Origin: Arenimonas sp049195245
GTDB taxonomy: Bacteria; Pseudomonadota; Gammaproteobacteria; Xanthomonadales; Xanthomonadaceae
DNA: 64,000 bases
Reading direction: 5' to 3'
Assembly: GCF_049195245.1 (NCBI RefSeq)
Contig: NZ_JBMIRR010000023.1
Location: 186,001-250,000, forward strand
In this document: positions 15,076 through 23,780 of the stretch, piece by piece
Layout of the letters: each line of letters starts with the position of its first letter
Position numbering within the stretch: the stretch's first letter is position 1
Position numbers and translations under genes: made by a program
The notes under the pieces: model-generated
Databases searched by the model: none
The model's input: only the letters and a program-made list of their open reading frames with translations
What the model was told of the DNA's origin: nothing

Positions 15076-17088
15076 ATGACCCTGCGCGGCAAGCTGCTGC
15101 TGCTCTCGCTGTCCATCCTGGCCTTGCCCTGGGCCGGCTGGAAATTCGTGCAGCAGCTGGAAGTGCTGCTGCGCCAGGGGCAGGAACAGGCGCTGCTGGC
15201 CTCGGCCGAGGCGCTGGCGCGCGGCATCGCGGTTCGGCCCGGCAACCTGCCGGCGGCGGGGCCGGGCTGGTACGTCCACCAGCTCGACTTCGCGCCGCGG
15301 CTGGACGGGGAAGCGGGCGACTGGCCGGGGCTGGGCGTGTCGCGCTACGGGTTCGGCGGTGACACGCCCTGGCTGCAGGTCGCGCTGGGTCGGGCCAGTG
15401 ATCGGCTGCACCTGCTGGTGGACGTGGCCGACACCAGCGCGCAGCGCGGGGACGCGCACTGGCCGGCCGACCTCGAGTTCGACCGCCTGCGCCTGCGGCT
15501 GGCCGGGCCGTCGGGAGAACTCCTGCTGCGGCTGGCCAACAGCGAATCGGGTGAACTGCGCGTGGCCGGCGAGGACGGGCTGCCGCCGCCGATCCGCGTG
15601 GAAGGTTTCTGGCGCGAGCATGCCGGCGGTTACACCGCGGAGCTGGCGCTGCCGCAGGATTTCGTGGTGCGTTCGCTGGGACTGGAAGCCCGCGATCTCG
15701 ACGCCAACGGCGTGCGTCGCCTGGCCGGCAGCCTGGGCACCGTGCCGGACGCGCTGGAGAGCTGGCCTCTGCACGGGTATGCGGGTGCACTGGAGCCCGC
15801 CCTGCTGGCGCTGGCCCCGCCCGGCATGCGCGCGCTGCTGGTGGACCGCGAGGCCTGGGTGATCGCGCGCGCCGGGCACGTGCGTTCGGATCCGACCGAA
15901 GGCGACCTGCTGCCGTGGCGGCGCGGTATCTATCGTGCGCTGCTGTTCCGGGATTCGCTGCCGGCCGCCACCGAAGCCCCGGACGCCCGCCGCGTGGACC
16001 GGCCGGAAGTGGCATCGGCGATCGCAGGCACGCCGCAGGTCAGCTGGCGACGGGATCCGTCCGGCGCGCGGCTGCTGCTGACCGCGGCCGTGCCGGTGAA
16101 GGTCGAGGGCCAGGTGCGCGCGGCGCTGTCGCTGGAGCGATCGAACTCGGAGGTGCTGCTGCTCACCGACCGCGCATTCTCAGGGCTGCTGGGCGTGAGC
16201 CTGGTGGCGTTCCTGGCCTCGGGTGGCGTGATGTTCCTGTTCGCCTCGCGGCTGGGCGCGCGCATCCGCCGCCTGCGCGACGCGGCCGAGCGTGCGCTGG
16301 ATCGCGAAGGGCGGGTCACGCCGTTCCCCGTCACGCGGGCACGCGATGAAGTGGGTGACCTCTCGCGCAGTTTCGCCAGCCTGCTGGACCAGGTGGCGGC
16401 CTACACCGACTACCTGCGCTCGCTGTCGGGCAAGCTCTCGCACGAACTCAACACGCCGCTGGCGATCGTGCGCACCTCGCTGGACAACCTTGATTCGTCG
16501 GCGCTGCCCGACGAGGCCCGGACCTACATCGGCCGGGCCCGCGACGGCGTCGAGCGCATGGGCAACCTGGTGCGCACGATGAGTGAGGTGACGCGGATCG
16601 AACACGCCATCCAGGCCGCCGAGCCGGAGTCCTGCGACCTGCGTGCACTGGTGGCCGACTGCGCCGAGGGGTACCGCAGCCTGCTGGCGCCACGCGCGCT
16701 TCGGGTCGAACTGCCCCCAGGACCGCTGGTGCTGCGCGGTGCGCCCGAGCTGGTGGTGCAGGCGCTGGACAAGCTGGTCGACAACGCCCGCGGCTTCTGC
16801 CCCGAGCAGGGCTGGGTGCGGCTGACGCTGGCCGCGGAAGGCGAGGGCGCACGCTTGGCCGTGGCCAACCAGGGGCCCCCGGTGCCCGAGGCGATGCGCG
16901 CGCGCCTGTTCGATTCGCTGGTGAGCCTGCGCGAGAAGTCGCAGCGCGCCGAGGGCGCCACCCACCTCGGCTTCGGCCTGTACGTGGTCAAGCTGGTGGC
17001 CGAACTGCACCACGGCCACGCCGAAGCCCGCAACCTGCCCGCCGGCGACGGCGTCGAATTCACCCTCCACCTCCACCCCCTCCCCTGA
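15076..17088 (+). CDS. pdsS: Sensor histidine kinase of the dedicated sortase system
   Basis: A 670-residue membrane kinase with a first helix at about 7-25, a large periplasmic sensor region to about residue 370, a second helix (about 374-395), a HAMP linker and a HisKA domain. His456 is in SHELNTPLAIV, and an HATPase domain (about 550-670) has the N box LVDNARGF and a GLYVVKLVAELHHG G-box region. The match is to the TIGR03785 family that accompanies proteobacterial sortases. The sensor signal is unknown. The stop codon lies within a palindrome that also reaches the trpE promoter region. Confidence 0.9.
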   Translation: MTLRGKLLLLSLSILALPWAGWKFVQQLEVLLRQGQEQALLASAEALARGIAVRPGNLPAAGPGWYVHQLDFAPRLDGEAGDWPGLGVSRYGFGGDTPWLQVALGRASDRLHLLVDVADTSAQRGDAHWPADLEFDRLRLRLAGPSGELLLRLANSESGELRVAGEDGLPPPIRVEGFWREHAGGYTAELALPQDFVVRSLGLEARDLDANGVRRLAGSLGTVPDALESWPLHGYAGALEPALLALAPPGMRALLVDREAWVIARAGHVRSDPTEGDLLPWRRGIYRALLFRDSLPAATEAPDARRVDRPEVASAIAGTPQVSWRRDPSGARLLLTAAVPVKVEGQVRAALSLERSNSEVLLLTDRAFSGLLGVSLVAFLASGGVMFLFASRLGARIRRLRDAAERALDREGRVTPFPVTRARDEVGDLSRSFASLLDQVAAYTDYLRSLSGKLSHELNTPLAIVRTSLDNLDSSALPDEARTYIGRARDGVERMGNLVRTMSEVTRIEHAIQAAEPESCDLRALVADCAEGYRSLLAPRALRVELPPGPLVLRGAPELVVQALDKLVDNARGFCPEQGWVRLTLAAEGEGARLAVANQGPPVPEAMRARLFDSLVSLREKSQRAEGATHLGFGLYVVKLVAELHHGHAEARNLPAGDGVEFTLHLHPLP

Positions 17089-17109
17089 AAACATACCAGG
17101 TATGTTTTC
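17087..17109. repeat. 23-bp palindrome GAAAACATACC-A-GGTATGTTTTC
   Basis: Two perfect 11-base arms flank one central A. It overlaps the pdsS stop codon and covers the expected -35 region of a TATACT -10 box at 17119. Its core (GAAAACATACCAGGTAT) recurs twice, in opposite orientations, in the large inverted repeat at 31929-32026. It may be an operator, a terminator stem or a copy of a small repeat family. Confidence 0.75.
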
Positions 17110-17118
17110 CGTGGCGGA

Positions 17119-17124
17119 TATACT
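17119..17124 (+). promoter_or_regulatory. Candidate -10 box for trpE
   Basis: TATACT is 27 bases before the GTG start. The -35 position falls inside the palindrome and has no good match, consistent with a regulated promoter. Confidence 0.4.
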
Positions 17125-17151
17125 CGGGGCTGGCCACGTGGGGCGGGTGAT

Positions 17152-18627
17152 GTGATTTCTGTCGAAGAGTTCGAGCGGCTGGCGGGGCAGGGGCACAACC
17201 GCATTCCCGTCGTGCGTGAAGTGCTGTCGGACCTGGATACGCCGCTGTCGGTGTACCTCAAGCTGGCCGACGGGCCGCACACCTACCTGTTCGAATCGGT
17301 CGAAGGCGGCGAGACCTGGGGCCGCTACTCCATCATCGGCCTGCCGGCGCGCCGCACCTATACCTTCCGCGACCACACCCTGGAAGTGCGCGACTACGGC
17401 CAGGTCACGGCCACGCACCAGCTCGAGGACCCGCTGGCCGAGGTTGACCGCCTGCGCGAAGCCTTCCGCGTCCCGCGCATGCCCGACCTGCCCGCCTTCA
17501 CGGGCGGCCTGGTCGGCTATTTCGGCTTCGAGACCATCGGCTGGATCGAGCCGCGCCTGGCCGGCGGCGACAAGCCCGACCAGCTCGGCACCCCCGACGC
17601 CCTGCTGATGCTGAGCGAGGAAGTGGCGGTCTTCGACAACCTCAAGGGCCGCCTGTACCTGATCGTGCACGCCGACCCGTCCGAACCGCAGGCCCACGCC
17701 AGGGCCGTGCGCCGCCTGGACGAGCTGGTCTACCGCCTGCGCCACTCCGGCCGCAGCTACCCCGACGTGCTCGACCCGGCGCTGCTGGGCGAACAGGACT
17801 TCGTGTCGGGCTTCACGCGCGAGGGTTTCCTGGCCGCGGTGGAAAAATCCAAGGACTACATCCGCGCCGGCGACATCTTCCAGGTGGTGCTAAGCCAGCG
17901 CATGAGCGTGCCCTTCCGCGCCCGCCCGGTGGACGTCTACCGCGCACTGCGCGCGCTCAATCCCTCGCCGTACATGTATTTCCTGGACCTGGGCGGCACC
18001 CAGGTGGTGGGCAGCTCGCCCGAGATCCTGGTGCGCCTGCAGGGCGGCGAAATCACCGTTCGCCCGATCGCCGGCACCCGCCCGCGGGGCGCCACGCCCG
18101 AACAGGACCAGGCGCTGGAAGCCGAGCTGCTGGCCGACCCGAAGGAGCGCGCCGAACACCTGATGCTGATCGACCTGGGCCGCAACGATGTCGGCCGCGT
18201 CGCCCGGCCCGGCAGCGTCACCGTGCCCGACCGTTTCATCATCGAACGCTATTCGCACGTGATGCACATCGTCAGCGAGGTGCAGGGCCAGCTGCGCGAC
18301 GACGTGGGCTTCGCCGAAGTGATCAAGGCCACCTTCCCGGCCGGCACGGTCAGCGGCGCGCCCAAGATCCGCGCGCTGGAGGTGATCCGCGAACTCGAGC
18401 CGGTGAAGCGCAACATCTATTCCGGCGCCGTCGGCTACCTGAACTGGTGGGGTGATGCCGACACCGCCATCGCCATCCGCACCGCGGTGATCCAGGACGG
18501 CCGCCTGCACGTGCAGGCCGGCGCCGGCATCGTTCACGACTCGGACCCGGAGAAGGAGTGGGAGGAAACCATGAACAAGGGCCGCGCCCTGTTCCGCGCC
18601 GTGGCGCAGGCGGCAGGCGGGCTCTAG
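17152..18627 (+). CDS. trpE: Anthranilate synthase component I
   Basis: A 491-residue chorismate-utilising enzyme that, with the TrpG amidotransferase, makes anthranilate from chorismate and glutamine. Signatures are the regulatory-site region ESVEGGETWGRYSIIG at residues 48-63, FSGFTREGFLAAVEKSKDYI-type text at the start of the catalytic domain, PIAGTRPRG, ERAEHLMLIDLGRNDVG, and FPAGTVSGAPKIRA. The start is GTG at 17152 (MISVEEFERLAG); the overlapping ATG is out of frame. It lies alone, with trpG 3.1 kb away behind a diguanylate cyclase gene. Confidence 0.97.
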   Translation: MISVEEFERLAGQGHNRIPVVREVLSDLDTPLSVYLKLADGPHTYLFESVEGGETWGRYSIIGLPARRTYTFRDHTLEVRDYGQVTATHQLEDPLAEVDRLREAFRVPRMPDLPAFTGGLVGYFGFETIGWIEPRLAGGDKPDQLGTPDALLMLSEEVAVFDNLKGRLYLIVHADPSEPQAHARAVRRLDELVYRLRHSGRSYPDVLDPALLGEQDFVSGFTREGFLAAVEKSKDYIRAGDIFQVVLSQRMSVPFRARPVDVYRALRALNPSPYMYFLDLGGTQVVGSSPEILVRLQGGEITVRPIAGTRPRGATPEQDQALEAELLADPKERAEHLMLIDLGRNDVGRVARPGSVTVPDRFIIERYSHVMHIVSEVQGQLRDDVGFAEVIKATFPAGTVSGAPKIRALEVIRELEPVKRNIYSGAVGYLNWWGDADTAIAIRTAVIQDGRLHVQAGAGIVHDSDPEKEWEETMNKGRALFRAVAQAAGGL

Positions 18628-18636
18628 GTCCCCGCC

Positions 18637-20370
18637 TTGCGCGCGCTGCTCGACAGGTTCCGCCCCCGCAGCGCCGGCCTGCGCCTGTGGCTGGGCCTGA
18701 GCTATGGCCTGCTGGCGATCGGCCTGGTTGGCGCCCTGTCGCTGCTGGTCGAGCGCGCCGCCAGCCAGAAGATGCAGCTCGACATCGGCCTGCGCCTGGC
18801 CAGCAATGCCAAGGCCCTGGCCGACCGCATGGACGAAGGCCTGTACGAGCGCCTGAACGACGTGCGCACCATGACCCTGATTCCGGGCGTGGAACGGCCG
18901 ATGGAGAACCAGGCGCTGCTCCGCGACCTGTTCGACATGATGCAGCTCAGCTACCCCGACTACGCCTGGATCGGCGTCGCCGATGGGCAGGGTCGCGTGC
19001 AGGTCGCCAGCCGCGGCATGCTCGAAGGTCTGGACTTGGCGGACCGCGACTGGGTCAAGCGGGGCCTGCGCGATCCCTACGTGGGCGACATCCGCAAGGC
19101 GATCCTGCTGGCCCAGCTGCTGCCCGTGCAGGGTGACGAGCCGCTGCGCCTGATCGACGTGGCCGCGCCGATCCACGATGCGCATGGCGTGGTGGTCGGC
19201 GTGGTCGGTGCGCATCTCTCCTGGCAGTGGGCCGAAAACCAGCGGCTGGCGCTGCAGGAAGCGCTTAGCCGCGGCGAGGATGTGGAAGTGTTCGTGCTCA
19301 ACCGACAGGGCGTGGTGGTTCTGGGACCTAAGCGCTGGCGCGATGAGACGCTGCGGGTGCCCAGTGCGGCCCGCGGCATGTCGCGCGAAAATGCCGCCGT
19401 GCTGGAGACCTGGCCCGACGGTCGCGCCTACCTCACCGGCTTTGCGCCGACCCAGGGGCGCAACACCTTCGACAACCTGGGCTGGACGGTGCTGGTGCGC
19501 AAGGATGCGGCCGAGGCCTTCGTGCCGGTGGTCGAGCTGCGGCGCCAGATCTGGCTGGCGGCGCTGGCGCTGACCCTGGTCTTCCTGCTGGCGGCTACGC
19601 TGATGGCGCGCTGGATCGGCGCGCCGCTGCTGGCCCTGGCCAATACCGCGCGACGGCTGCAGGCGGGTGAGCCGGACGCGCGCTTCCCGCCCGAGACCGG
19701 TTACCGCGAGGCGCGCCAGCTCACCGCGGCCATGCGCGGCCTGGTGGACGAACTCACGGCGCACGAGCGCGAACTGACCACGCTGGCGCAGCAGCTGGAG
19801 CAGCGCGTACGCGACCGCACCGCCGAACTCAGCGAGGCCAATGCCCAGCTGGAAGTCCTGGCGATGACCGACGGCCTGACCGGGCTTTCCAACCGCCGCC
19901 ATTTCGGCGACCAGCTGGCACGCGAGGCCACCCGCGCGGCGGAAGCCGGCAAGCCCATCGCCCTGGTGATGCTCGACATCGACCACTTCAAGGCCATCAA
20001 CGACCAGCACGGGCACCCGGCTGGCGATGCAGTGCTGCGGCGCGTGGCCCTGCTGCTGGAGGAGCAGGTGCGCGGCAACGACCTGCTGGCGCGCGTGGGC
20101 GGCGAGGAGTTCGCGGTGCTGGCGCTGGAGGCCTCGGTGGCCGAGGCCAGCCAGCTGGGCGAGCGCCTGCGCGCCACGGCGGAGGCCAACAGCCCGGTGA
20201 TGGTGGGCCGTTCGGCGGTGCCGGTGACCGTCAGCGTGGGCGTGGCCGTGCTGTGGCCGCGGCCAGGCGACATTCTCAAGACGCCCGAGCGGCTGCTGGC
20301 CGCGGCCGACGATGCCCTGTACCGCGCCAAACGCAACGGTCGTAACCGGGTGGAAGTGGCGGTGCCCTAG
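18637..20370 (+). CDS. Membrane-bound diguanylate cyclase (sensor-HAMP-GGDEF)
   Basis: A 577-residue inner-membrane protein: helix 1 at about 18-40, a periplasmic Cache-like sensor (about 45-300), helix 2 (about 308-330), HAMP, a coiled coil and a GGDEF domain (about 415-575). The active motif is GGEEF at 488-492, with DxxDxFKxxND-type metal and substrate residues. An inhibitory RxxD site (RGND, 479-482) sits five residues before it, so it should make cyclic-di-GMP under product inhibition. The start appears to be TTG at 18637, 9 bases after the trpE stop, so it is probably cotranscribed with trpE. The signal sensed is unknown. Confidence 0.9.
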   Translation: MRALLDRFRPRSAGLRLWLGLSYGLLAIGLVGALSLLVERAASQKMQLDIGLRLASNAKALADRMDEGLYERLNDVRTMTLIPGVERPMENQALLRDLFDMMQLSYPDYAWIGVADGQGRVQVASRGMLEGLDLADRDWVKRGLRDPYVGDIRKAILLAQLLPVQGDEPLRLIDVAAPIHDAHGVVVGVVGAHLSWQWAENQRLALQEALSRGEDVEVFVLNRQGVVVLGPKRWRDETLRVPSAARGMSRENAAVLETWPDGRAYLTGFAPTQGRNTFDNLGWTVLVRKDAAEAFVPVVELRRQIWLAALALTLVFLLAATLMARWIGAPLLALANTARRLQAGEPDARFPPETGYREARQLTAAMRGLVDELTAHERELTTLAQQLEQRVRDRTAELSEANAQLEVLAMTDGLTGLSNRRHFGDQLAREATRAAEAGKPIALVMLDIDHFKAINDQHGHPAGDAVLRRVALLLEEQVRGNDLLARVGGEEFAVLALEASVAEASQLGERLRATAEANSPVMVGRSAVPVTVSVGVAVLWPRPGDILKTPERLLAAADDALYRAKRNGRNRVEVAVP

Positions 20371-20438
20371 CGGGCCCAAGAGAAAGGGGCTACGGCGTGG
20401 CCAAGGCCCCTCTCCGTCAGGCGGTCAAGCCCGGCTAC

Positions 20439-21449
20439 TCAGCGACCCGGCACGCGGCAGCAGCGCCCGTAGGCGGTGGCAGTAAGCGCGGAAGCGCCAT
20501 CGTTGGCATAAGCGCAGAAATGTCTTTCGTCGGCCAGGGTCCGCGAGGTGACCAGTCGGCCTGAGAAGGTAGAGGCGGAGCAACTGCCGCCCGTCAGGCG
20601 ATAGGTGGCCGCGCACGCAAGAGAGGTGACCGAGCCAACGGCGCCGGCGTTGATCGTGGCTGAGTCCGTCACCTCAACGCATTGCAGCTGCGTCACGGCC
20701 GGGTTTATGAAGTACCCGGTGATGTCGGCCACCAGGTGCGTGGCGGCGAACGAGTAGACGCTGAGCTCGTTGGCCGACGCGCCCTGGTCGAGCTGTACGA
20801 TCGCCGAGTTGCCGACGATGCTGCCGGCGGTGTAGTTGAGCGTGGCCGCCAGCGGCTGCGTACCCAGGAACGGGTAAGCGGTGATGTAGCCCGCACCGGA
20901 CGGCGTCACCACCGTGAAGTTGATCACCGCGGCCGCGAACGAGCCCGCCGCGCCAGCGCCGCCGCAGTTGTTGGCTGCACCACCCTGGAACGAGTAGTCC
21001 GACACGGCGGTGACGTCGAAGCCGCGGACGGTGTTGGCCGCGATCTGTCCACCGGCCAGGCGGGTGTCGAACAGGCGGCAAGGCGGAATGGGCACGAACA
21101 CCAGGTCGGTGGCGGTGTCACCCAGGGCCTTGGGATTGCTGACGTTGGCTTCGCGACCGGTGGGAGCCTGGCCGAGGATCAGCCGGCTGACGCTGTCGTA
21201 GTCCTCGGCCTTCGCGGCGGCGCCGAGTTCCTCCAGCGTGGCCTCGGCGAAGGCCGGGGCCATCTCGGCGGCCCAGGTGCGGCTCGGGATCTTGTAGGTG
21301 GCGGCGACGTAGTTGCCCCACTTCTTCACCAGGGCCTGGCTCAGGCGGGCGCGTTCGGCCTGTTCGGCGGTGTTGGAGGCCAGGGCATGGGGCACGGCCA
21401 TCATCAGCGTGCACGCCACGGCGGTGGCGATCAGGAACTTGCGGGTCAT
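20439..21449 (-). CDS. Secreted protein with a CRLFDTR...DITGYF beta domain
   Basis: A 336-residue exported protein; the signal peptide ends near HALASN (about residue 24). An N-terminal helical part (about 25-100) is followed by a domain with the recurrent secreted-protein signatures PPCRLFDTR, INFTVVTPSGAGYITAYP, ATLNY and VADITGYF. This module is found in many extracellular bacterial proteins of unknown function. A C-terminal Cys-rich tail contains several Cys and ends CCRVPGR. The start at 21449 (MTRKFLIA) has GGAG 9 bases upstream. The gene interrupts the trp region, convergent with the cyclase. Confidence 0.75.
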   Translation of the reverse strand: MTRKFLIATAVACTLMMAVPHALASNTAEQAERARLSQALVKKWGNYVAATYKIPSRTWAAEMAPAFAEATLEELGAAAKAEDYDSVSRLILGQAPTGREANVSNPKALGDTATDLVFVPIPPCRLFDTRLAGGQIAANTVRGFDVTAVSDYSFQGGAANNCGGAGAAGSFAAAVINFTVVTPSGAGYITAYPFLGTQPLAATLNYTAGSIVGNSAIVQLDQGASANELSVYSFAATHLVADITGYFINPAVTQLQCVEVTDSATINAGAVGSVTSLACAATYRLTGGSCSASTFSGRLVTSRTLADERHFCAYANDGASALTATAYGRCCRVPGR

Positions 21450-21747
21450 GGGGTTCTCCAGGAGCGAAAGGGAGGCACAGCGTCGGTAGTGCCGATCGAG
21501 CGTGGTGTCTAGGCGTCCCGGAACGGGGATGGCCATCGCGCGGGCCCCGTCGCAGCCGTCACACTTCTACCCTCACGTGAAGCGAGCGCACGAACGGACG
21601 CGGGGGTCCGCCCTTCCAGCGCAGACCTCGGCTATCCTTGTGCACCGGCAGCCGCCGGCCCGACGCCAGACCGACGAAGACGCCAGCCGCCCCGGTGGCG
21701 GGGTCCTCGCGGCACTGCGTCGTGCAATTTGCCAGACAGGCCCCCGC
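21450..21747. other. Intergenic region between divergent secreted-protein and trpG genes
   Basis: No gene is supported in these 298 bases. A -10-like TATCCT at 21633-21638 could serve trpG. I found no Trp-codon leader peptide and no attenuator hairpin. Confidence 0.4.
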
Positions 21748-22335
21748 ATGCTGTTGATGATCGACAACTACGACAGCTTCACCTACAACCTCGTGCAGTA
21801 CTTCGGCGAGCTGGGCCAGGACGTGAAGGTCGTGCGCAACGATGCGCTGACCGTGGCGCAGATTGCCGCCCTGAAGCCCGACCACATCGTGATCTCGCCC
21901 GGCCCCTGCACCCCCAACGAGGCAGGAGTGTCGCTGGAAGTGCTGGAAAAACTCGCGGGCACCGTGCCCATCCTGGGCGTCTGCCTGGGCCACCAGAGCC
22001 TGGGCCAGGCCTTCGGCGGTGAAGTGGTGCGTGCCCGCACCATCATGCACGGCAAGACCTCGCCGATCCGCCACCAGGGCCAGGGCGTGTTCTGGGGCGT
22101 GCCCGATCCGTTCGAGGCCACGCGCTACCACTCGCTGGTGGTGCGCCGGGAATCGCTGCCCGACTGCCTCGAGATCACTGCCTGGACCGAGCACGAGGAT
22201 GGCTCGGTGGACGAGATCATGGGCCTGCGCCACCGGACGCTGGCGGTGGAAGGCGTGCAGTTCCATCCCGAATCCATCCTGACGCAGCATGGCCACGACC
22301 TGCTGCGCAATTTCCTCACCGGGCACCGGGCCTGA
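21748..22335 (+). CDS. trpG: Anthranilate synthase glutamine amidotransferase
   Basis: A 195-residue class I glutamine amidotransferase that supplies ammonia to TrpE. Visible signatures are MIDNYDSFTYNLVQYFGELG, ISPGPCTPNEAG, the nucleophile Cys in GVCLGHQSLGQAFGG, HGKTSPI, RYHSL, and the His-Glu pair in VQFHPESILT. The length fits the stand-alone subunit. The same protein may also serve para-aminobenzoate synthase, as in many proteobacteria with one copy. trpD starts 26 bases downstream. Confidence 0.96.
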   Translation: MLLMIDNYDSFTYNLVQYFGELGQDVKVVRNDALTVAQIAALKPDHIVISPGPCTPNEAGVSLEVLEKLAGTVPILGVCLGHQSLGQAFGGEVVRARTIMHGKTSPIRHQGQGVFWGVPDPFEATRYHSLVVRRESLPDCLEITAWTEHEDGSVDEIMGLRHRTLAVEGVQFHPESILTQHGHDLLRNFLTGHRA

Positions 22336-22361
22336 GCGCCCACCCACCACGGACCCAGGCC

Positions 22362-23396
22362 ATGCCGATCACACCGCAGGAAGCGCTGCAGCGCGTCATC
22401 GACAACCGCGAGATCTTCCACGACGAGATGGTGGAGCTGATGCGGCAGGTGATGTCGGGCGGCGTGTCGCCGGTGATGACCGCGGCCATCCTGGCCGGCC
22501 TGCGCGTGAAGAAGGAAACCGTGGGCGAGATCGCCGGCGCCGCGCGCGCCATGCGCGAGTTCTCGGCCAAGGTGGTGGTGCCCGATGCCGAGAACTTCGT
22601 GGACATCGTCGGCACCGGCGGCGATGGCGCGCACACCTTCAACATCTCCACCGCCAGCATGTTCGTGGTGGCGGCGGCCGGGGCCAAGGTGGCCAAGCAC
22701 GGCAACCGCAGCGTTTCGTCCAAGTCCGGAAGCGCCGACGTGCTGGAGGCGCTCGGCGCGGTGATCGAGCTGCAGCCGGCCCAGGTGGCCGCCTGCATCG
22801 CCGAGACCGGCATCGGCTTCATGTACGCGCCCATCCACCACCCGGCCATGAAGAACGTGGCGCCGGTGCGGCGCGAGATGGGCGTGCGCACCATCTTCAA
22901 CATCCTGGGCCCGCTGACCAACCCGGCCGCGGCGCCGAACATCCTGATGGGCGTGTTCCATCCCGACCTGGTGGGCATCCAGGTGCGCGTGCTGCAGCGC
23001 CTGGGCGCCAAGCGCGCGCTGGTGGTCTGGGGCCGCGACGGCATGGACGAGATCTCGCTGGGCGGCGCCACCATGGTGGGCGAGCTGCGCGGCGACGACG
23101 TGGTGGAATACGAGATCCATCCCGAGGACTTCGGCATCTCGATGTCGGCCAGCCGCAACCTGCGGGTCGAGAACCCGGCCGAATCCATGGCCCTGCTCAA
23201 CGAGGCCATCGACGGCAAGGACGGCCTGCCGCGCGAAATCGTCGCCCTCAACGCGGGCGCTGCCCTGTACGCCGCCGGGCGCGCGGTGTCGATCGCCGAC
23301 GGCATCGACCAGGCCCGCGCGGCCATGGCATCGGGCGGCGCGCGCGCCAAGCTCGACCAGTTCGTCGCCGCCACCCGGCGCCTGGGCGCGGGCTGA
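22362..23396 (+). CDS. trpD: Anthranilate phosphoribosyltransferase
   Basis: A 344-residue enzyme that transfers the phosphoribosyl group of PRPP to anthranilate. Signatures are GTGGDGAHTFNISTA (the PRPP glycine loop), AKHGNRSVSSKSGSADVLEALG, PIHHPAMKNVAPVRREMGVRTIFNILGPLTNPA, and a C-terminal VALNAGAALYAAG. The length is normal. It follows trpG by 26 bases and precedes the ABM-domain gene by 6 bases, so these are one transcription unit. Confidence 0.97.
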   Translation: MPITPQEALQRVIDNREIFHDEMVELMRQVMSGGVSPVMTAAILAGLRVKKETVGEIAGAARAMREFSAKVVVPDAENFVDIVGTGGDGAHTFNISTASMFVVAAAGAKVAKHGNRSVSSKSGSADVLEALGAVIELQPAQVAACIAETGIGFMYAPIHHPAMKNVAPVRREMGVRTIFNILGPLTNPAAAPNILMGVFHPDLVGIQVRVLQRLGAKRALVVWGRDGMDEISLGGATMVGELRGDDVVEYEIHPEDFGISMSASRNLRVENPAESMALLNEAIDGKDGLPREIVALNAGAALYAAGRAVSIADGIDQARAAMASGGARAKLDQFVAATRRLGAG

Positions 23397-23402
23397 ACCG
23401 CG

Positions 23403-23738
23403 ATGGCCAGCGAAGGCTTCGCGCACACGCCGCGGCCGCCGTACTACGCGGTGATCTTCACCAGCCAGCGTAACGCCGACGACGGCAGCGCCTACGGCAC
23501 CACCGCCGACCGCATGGTCGAACTGGCCGCGCAGCAGCCGGGCTACCTGGGCGTGGAAAGCGTGCGTGGCGCCGACGGCCTGGGCATCACCGTCAGCTAC
23601 TGGGAAAGCGAGGCTGCCATCCTGGCCTGGCGCCGCCATGCCGAGCACACCCTGGCCCGCGAGCGCGGACGCACCGAGTGGTACGAACACTACGAACTGC
23701 GCGTGGCCCGGGTGGAACGGGCCTACGGCGGACCCTGA
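23403..23738 (+). CDS. Antibiotic biosynthesis monooxygenase (ABM) domain protein
   Basis: A 111-residue single ABM-fold protein of the ferredoxin-like dimeric alpha/beta barrel group. Visible signatures are YYAVIFTSQRN, a heme-degrading-like PGYLGVESVRG segment, and SYWESEAAILAWRRHAEHTLARERGR. ABM proteins act as small oxygenases or as ligand-binding dimers; the substrate here is unknown. Its place between trpD and trpC is the same as I recall for Xanthomonas, which suggests a conserved but unexplained link with tryptophan synthesis or merely shared transcription. Confidence 0.85.
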   Translation: MASEGFAHTPRPPYYAVIFTSQRNADDGSAYGTTADRMVELAAQQPGYLGVESVRGADGLGITVSYWESEAAILAWRRHAEHTLARERGRTEWYEHYELRVARVERAYGGP

Positions 23739-23780
23739 TCACGGCGGCACACCGCCGGCACGCGCAATCCAAGGACACCG

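Noticed and set aside
17890..20379. 829-residue open frame antisense to trpE and the diguanylate cyclase
   Set aside because: It spans two real genes on the other strand and has shadow composition.
20371..20438. Intrinsic terminator between the cyclase and the secreted-protein gene
   Set aside because: An imperfect stem (AGGGGC with GCCCCT) exists, but without a T-run on either side it is too weak to call.
21450..21747. Tryptophan leader peptide and attenuator before trpG
   Set aside because: No short ORF with adjacent Trp codons and no terminator/antiterminator pair was found; the same is true before trpE.
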